13,727 bases of DNA, from contig JAPVVU010000035.1 of NCBI GenBank assembly GCA_028571885.1, positions 1 to 13,727 on the forward strand, given 5' to 3'. The notes beneath the pieces are model-generated. The model did no database searches, was not told the DNA's origin, and saw only the letters and a program-made list of their open reading frames with translations. The DNA is from Gammaproteobacteria bacterium. Its GTDB lineage: Bacteria > Pseudomonadota > Gammaproteobacteria > GRL18. Shown here piece by piece: positions 12,786 through 13,727 of this stretch (its first letter is position 1; each line of letters begins with the position of its first letter). A program made the translations under genes and the position numbers.

Positions 12786-13619
12786 ATGGCTAGACCAGTC
12801 CGCATTGAGTATCCAGGTGCATATTATTATATTTCTTCAAAAGGAATAGAGGGCAAATCGATTTTTAATGATGTTAAAGATCGGCAGGAATTTTTACAGA
12901 TTTTTCAGGAAGTTATCGGGCGTATGCAATGGGATGTTTTTGCTTATAATTTAATGCCTGATTCATTCCAACTCTTTATCAAAACCCCAAAACCCAATTT
13001 GTCTAAGGGGATGAGACAGCTTAACGGCATTTATACGCAGCGTTATAATGTCAAATATGAATCACAGGGTAATATTTTTCATGGCCGTTTTAAGGCAGTT
13101 CTGGTGGAAGAGCAATCTTTTTCAGATGTCGTCAAACATGTCATGCACATGCCGATTCTTAAACGCAAGGCACGTAAATTAGATAAGTGGAAGTGGAGTA
13201 GTTACCAGGCAACTATGGGTATCACTGAAGCACCGCAATGGCTAAACATCGCTGAAGTGCTGAGTCACTTTGGTAAGCAGAAAAAACGTGCTCAGACTGC
13301 TTTAGCCAAGACGCTTACAAGTATGGATAAAGATTTTGATATTGCCGATGATGTGAAAGGACAAATATTATTGGGCAGCGATATTTTTGTGAACAAGTGG
13401 AAAAAACAATTGGCGACAGGCAAGGTCATGGATAAGGCCAGACAGCGTAAGGCTAAAAAAGTCAAACCACTTTCTGATTTTGGTAAACGCTTTAAGAATA
13501 TTAAAACAGCCATGGTTAAAGCTTATGAAACCGGAAATTATACCCTTGATCAAATCGGCAGCCACTTTGGCGTCCACTATAGTACGGTGAGTCGGACAGT
13601 AAAAAAATCAGGGTTTTAA
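12786..13619 (+). CDS. RAYT/Y1-transposase-like DNA-binding protein, catalytic residues replaced
   Basis: A 277-residue relative of REP-associated tyrosine transposases (Y1_Tnp). The N-terminus MARPVRIEYPGAYYYISSKG, NLSKGMRQLNGIYTQRYN (71-88), GNIFHGRFKAVLVE (95-108) and WKWSSYQ (135-141) follow the family. Where the family has NHYHLLIETP, this protein has DSFQLFIKTP (59-68), so both HUH histidines are lost (Ser60, Gln62). Where the family has the catalytic tyrosine in RYIVLNPVRA, it has KHVMHMPILK, with His118 at that place. The frame is otherwise intact, including a C-terminal helix-turn-helix (about 242-273, YTLDQIGSHFGVHYSTVSR). It is thus probably a non-catalytic DNA-binding protein. I chose 12786 over 12756 because GAAGG (12772-12776) is well spaced and MARPxRIEYPG is the family start. 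A palindromic repeat begins one base after the stop. Confidence 0.85.
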   Translation: MARPVRIEYPGAYYYISSKGIEGKSIFNDVKDRQEFLQIFQEVIGRMQWDVFAYNLMPDSFQLFIKTPKPNLSKGMRQLNGIYTQRYNVKYESQGNIFHGRFKAVLVEEQSFSDVVKHVMHMPILKRKARKLDKWKWSSYQATMGITEAPQWLNIAEVLSHFGKQKKRAQTALAKTLTSMDKDFDIADDVKGQILLGSDIFVNKWKKQLATGKVMDKARQRKAKKVKPLSDFGKRFKNIKTAMVKAYETGNYTLDQIGSHFGVHYSTVSRTVKKSGF

Positions 13620-13719
13620 AAGAGAAGTTGTAAGTTGTAAGTCTTAAGTTGTAAGTTGTAAATCAAAAGCAAGAGAAAAAAGTTATAAGACTTAAATCTT
13701 AAGACTTACAACTTCTCTT
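13620..13719. repeat. 100-bp palindromic heptamer repeat after the RAYT-like gene
   Basis: AAGAGAAGTTGTAAGT (13620-13635) is a perfect 16-nt reverse complement of ACTTACAACTTCTCTT (13704-13719). The left side is also a tandem array of heptamers: GTTGTAA twice, GTCTTAA once, GTTGTAA twice (13627-13661). The right side continues in the same seven-base rhythm (GTTATAA, GACTTAA, ATCTTAA, GACTTAC, 13682-13709). Several pairing registers are possible, so the whole segment can fold into a long hairpin. It begins directly after the stop codon at 13617-13619. It is not a typical terminator because no T run follows. Confidence 0.9.
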
Positions 13720-13727
13720 CTAATGAA

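Noticed and set aside
13292..13577. Minus-strand frames opposite the RAYT-like C-terminus
   Set aside because: Shadows of the helix-turn-helix coding region.

Overview
The window looks like chromosomal DNA of a gammaproteobacterium that is AT-rich (about 40% G+C by eye). The neighbour set coaD, 2[4Fe-4S] ferredoxin and gamma-glutamyltransferase is one I know from gammaproteobacteria such as Pseudomonas aeruginosa. HslR (Hsp15), PpnP, DUF3025, DUF455 and a hybrid GGDEF/EAL protein fit the same group. The genus cannot be fixed from the sequence. No rRNA, tRNA, CRISPR array, phage or intact insertion sequence was found.

Layout. (1) Positions 1-518 hold the 3' end of an outer-membrane beta-barrel gene. 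(2) Positions 642-2033 carry, on +, a four-helix membrane protein, coaD and an Allochromatium-type ferredoxin. They are closed by a 13-nt tandem repeat that runs directly into a strong terminator. (3) Positions 2239-4497 carry secreted gamma-glutamyltransferase, a possible 18-codon leader ORF and a small lipoprotein. (4) Positions 4498-4941 are a 444-bp gap between convergent genes, with degenerate repeats and inverted repeats but no convincing gene. (5) Positions 4942-10012 are a minus-strand block. In order of transcription it holds a periplasmic rhodanese, PpnP, a 1032-residue sensor (haem-binding Tll0287-like domain, HAMP, GAF, PAS, GGDEF, EAL) and a DUF3025 protein. (6) Positions 10289-12019 carry, on +, a YdcF/DUF218 membrane-anchored protein and a DUF455 ferritin-like protein. 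(7) hslR lies at 12134-12559 on the minus strand. (8) Positions 12786-13619 on + hold a REP-associated-transposase (RAYT/Y1) homologue, followed one base after its stop by a 100-bp palindromic heptamer repeat.

How the genes work together. The first half is housekeeping: coenzyme A synthesis, electron transfer, glutathione breakdown in the periplasm, and an envelope lipoprotein. The minus-strand block joins periplasmic sulfur chemistry and nucleoside phosphorolysis with a c-di-GMP switch that probably senses redox state or small ligands through a periplasmic c-type haem. The genes are mostly standard.

The most unusual locus is the right end. The RAYT-like protein keeps its family scaffold and its C-terminal helix-turn-helix, but both HUH histidines and the catalytic tyrosine appear to be replaced. 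It is therefore more likely a domesticated DNA-binding protein than a transposase, and it sits next to a large palindromic repeat that could be its target.
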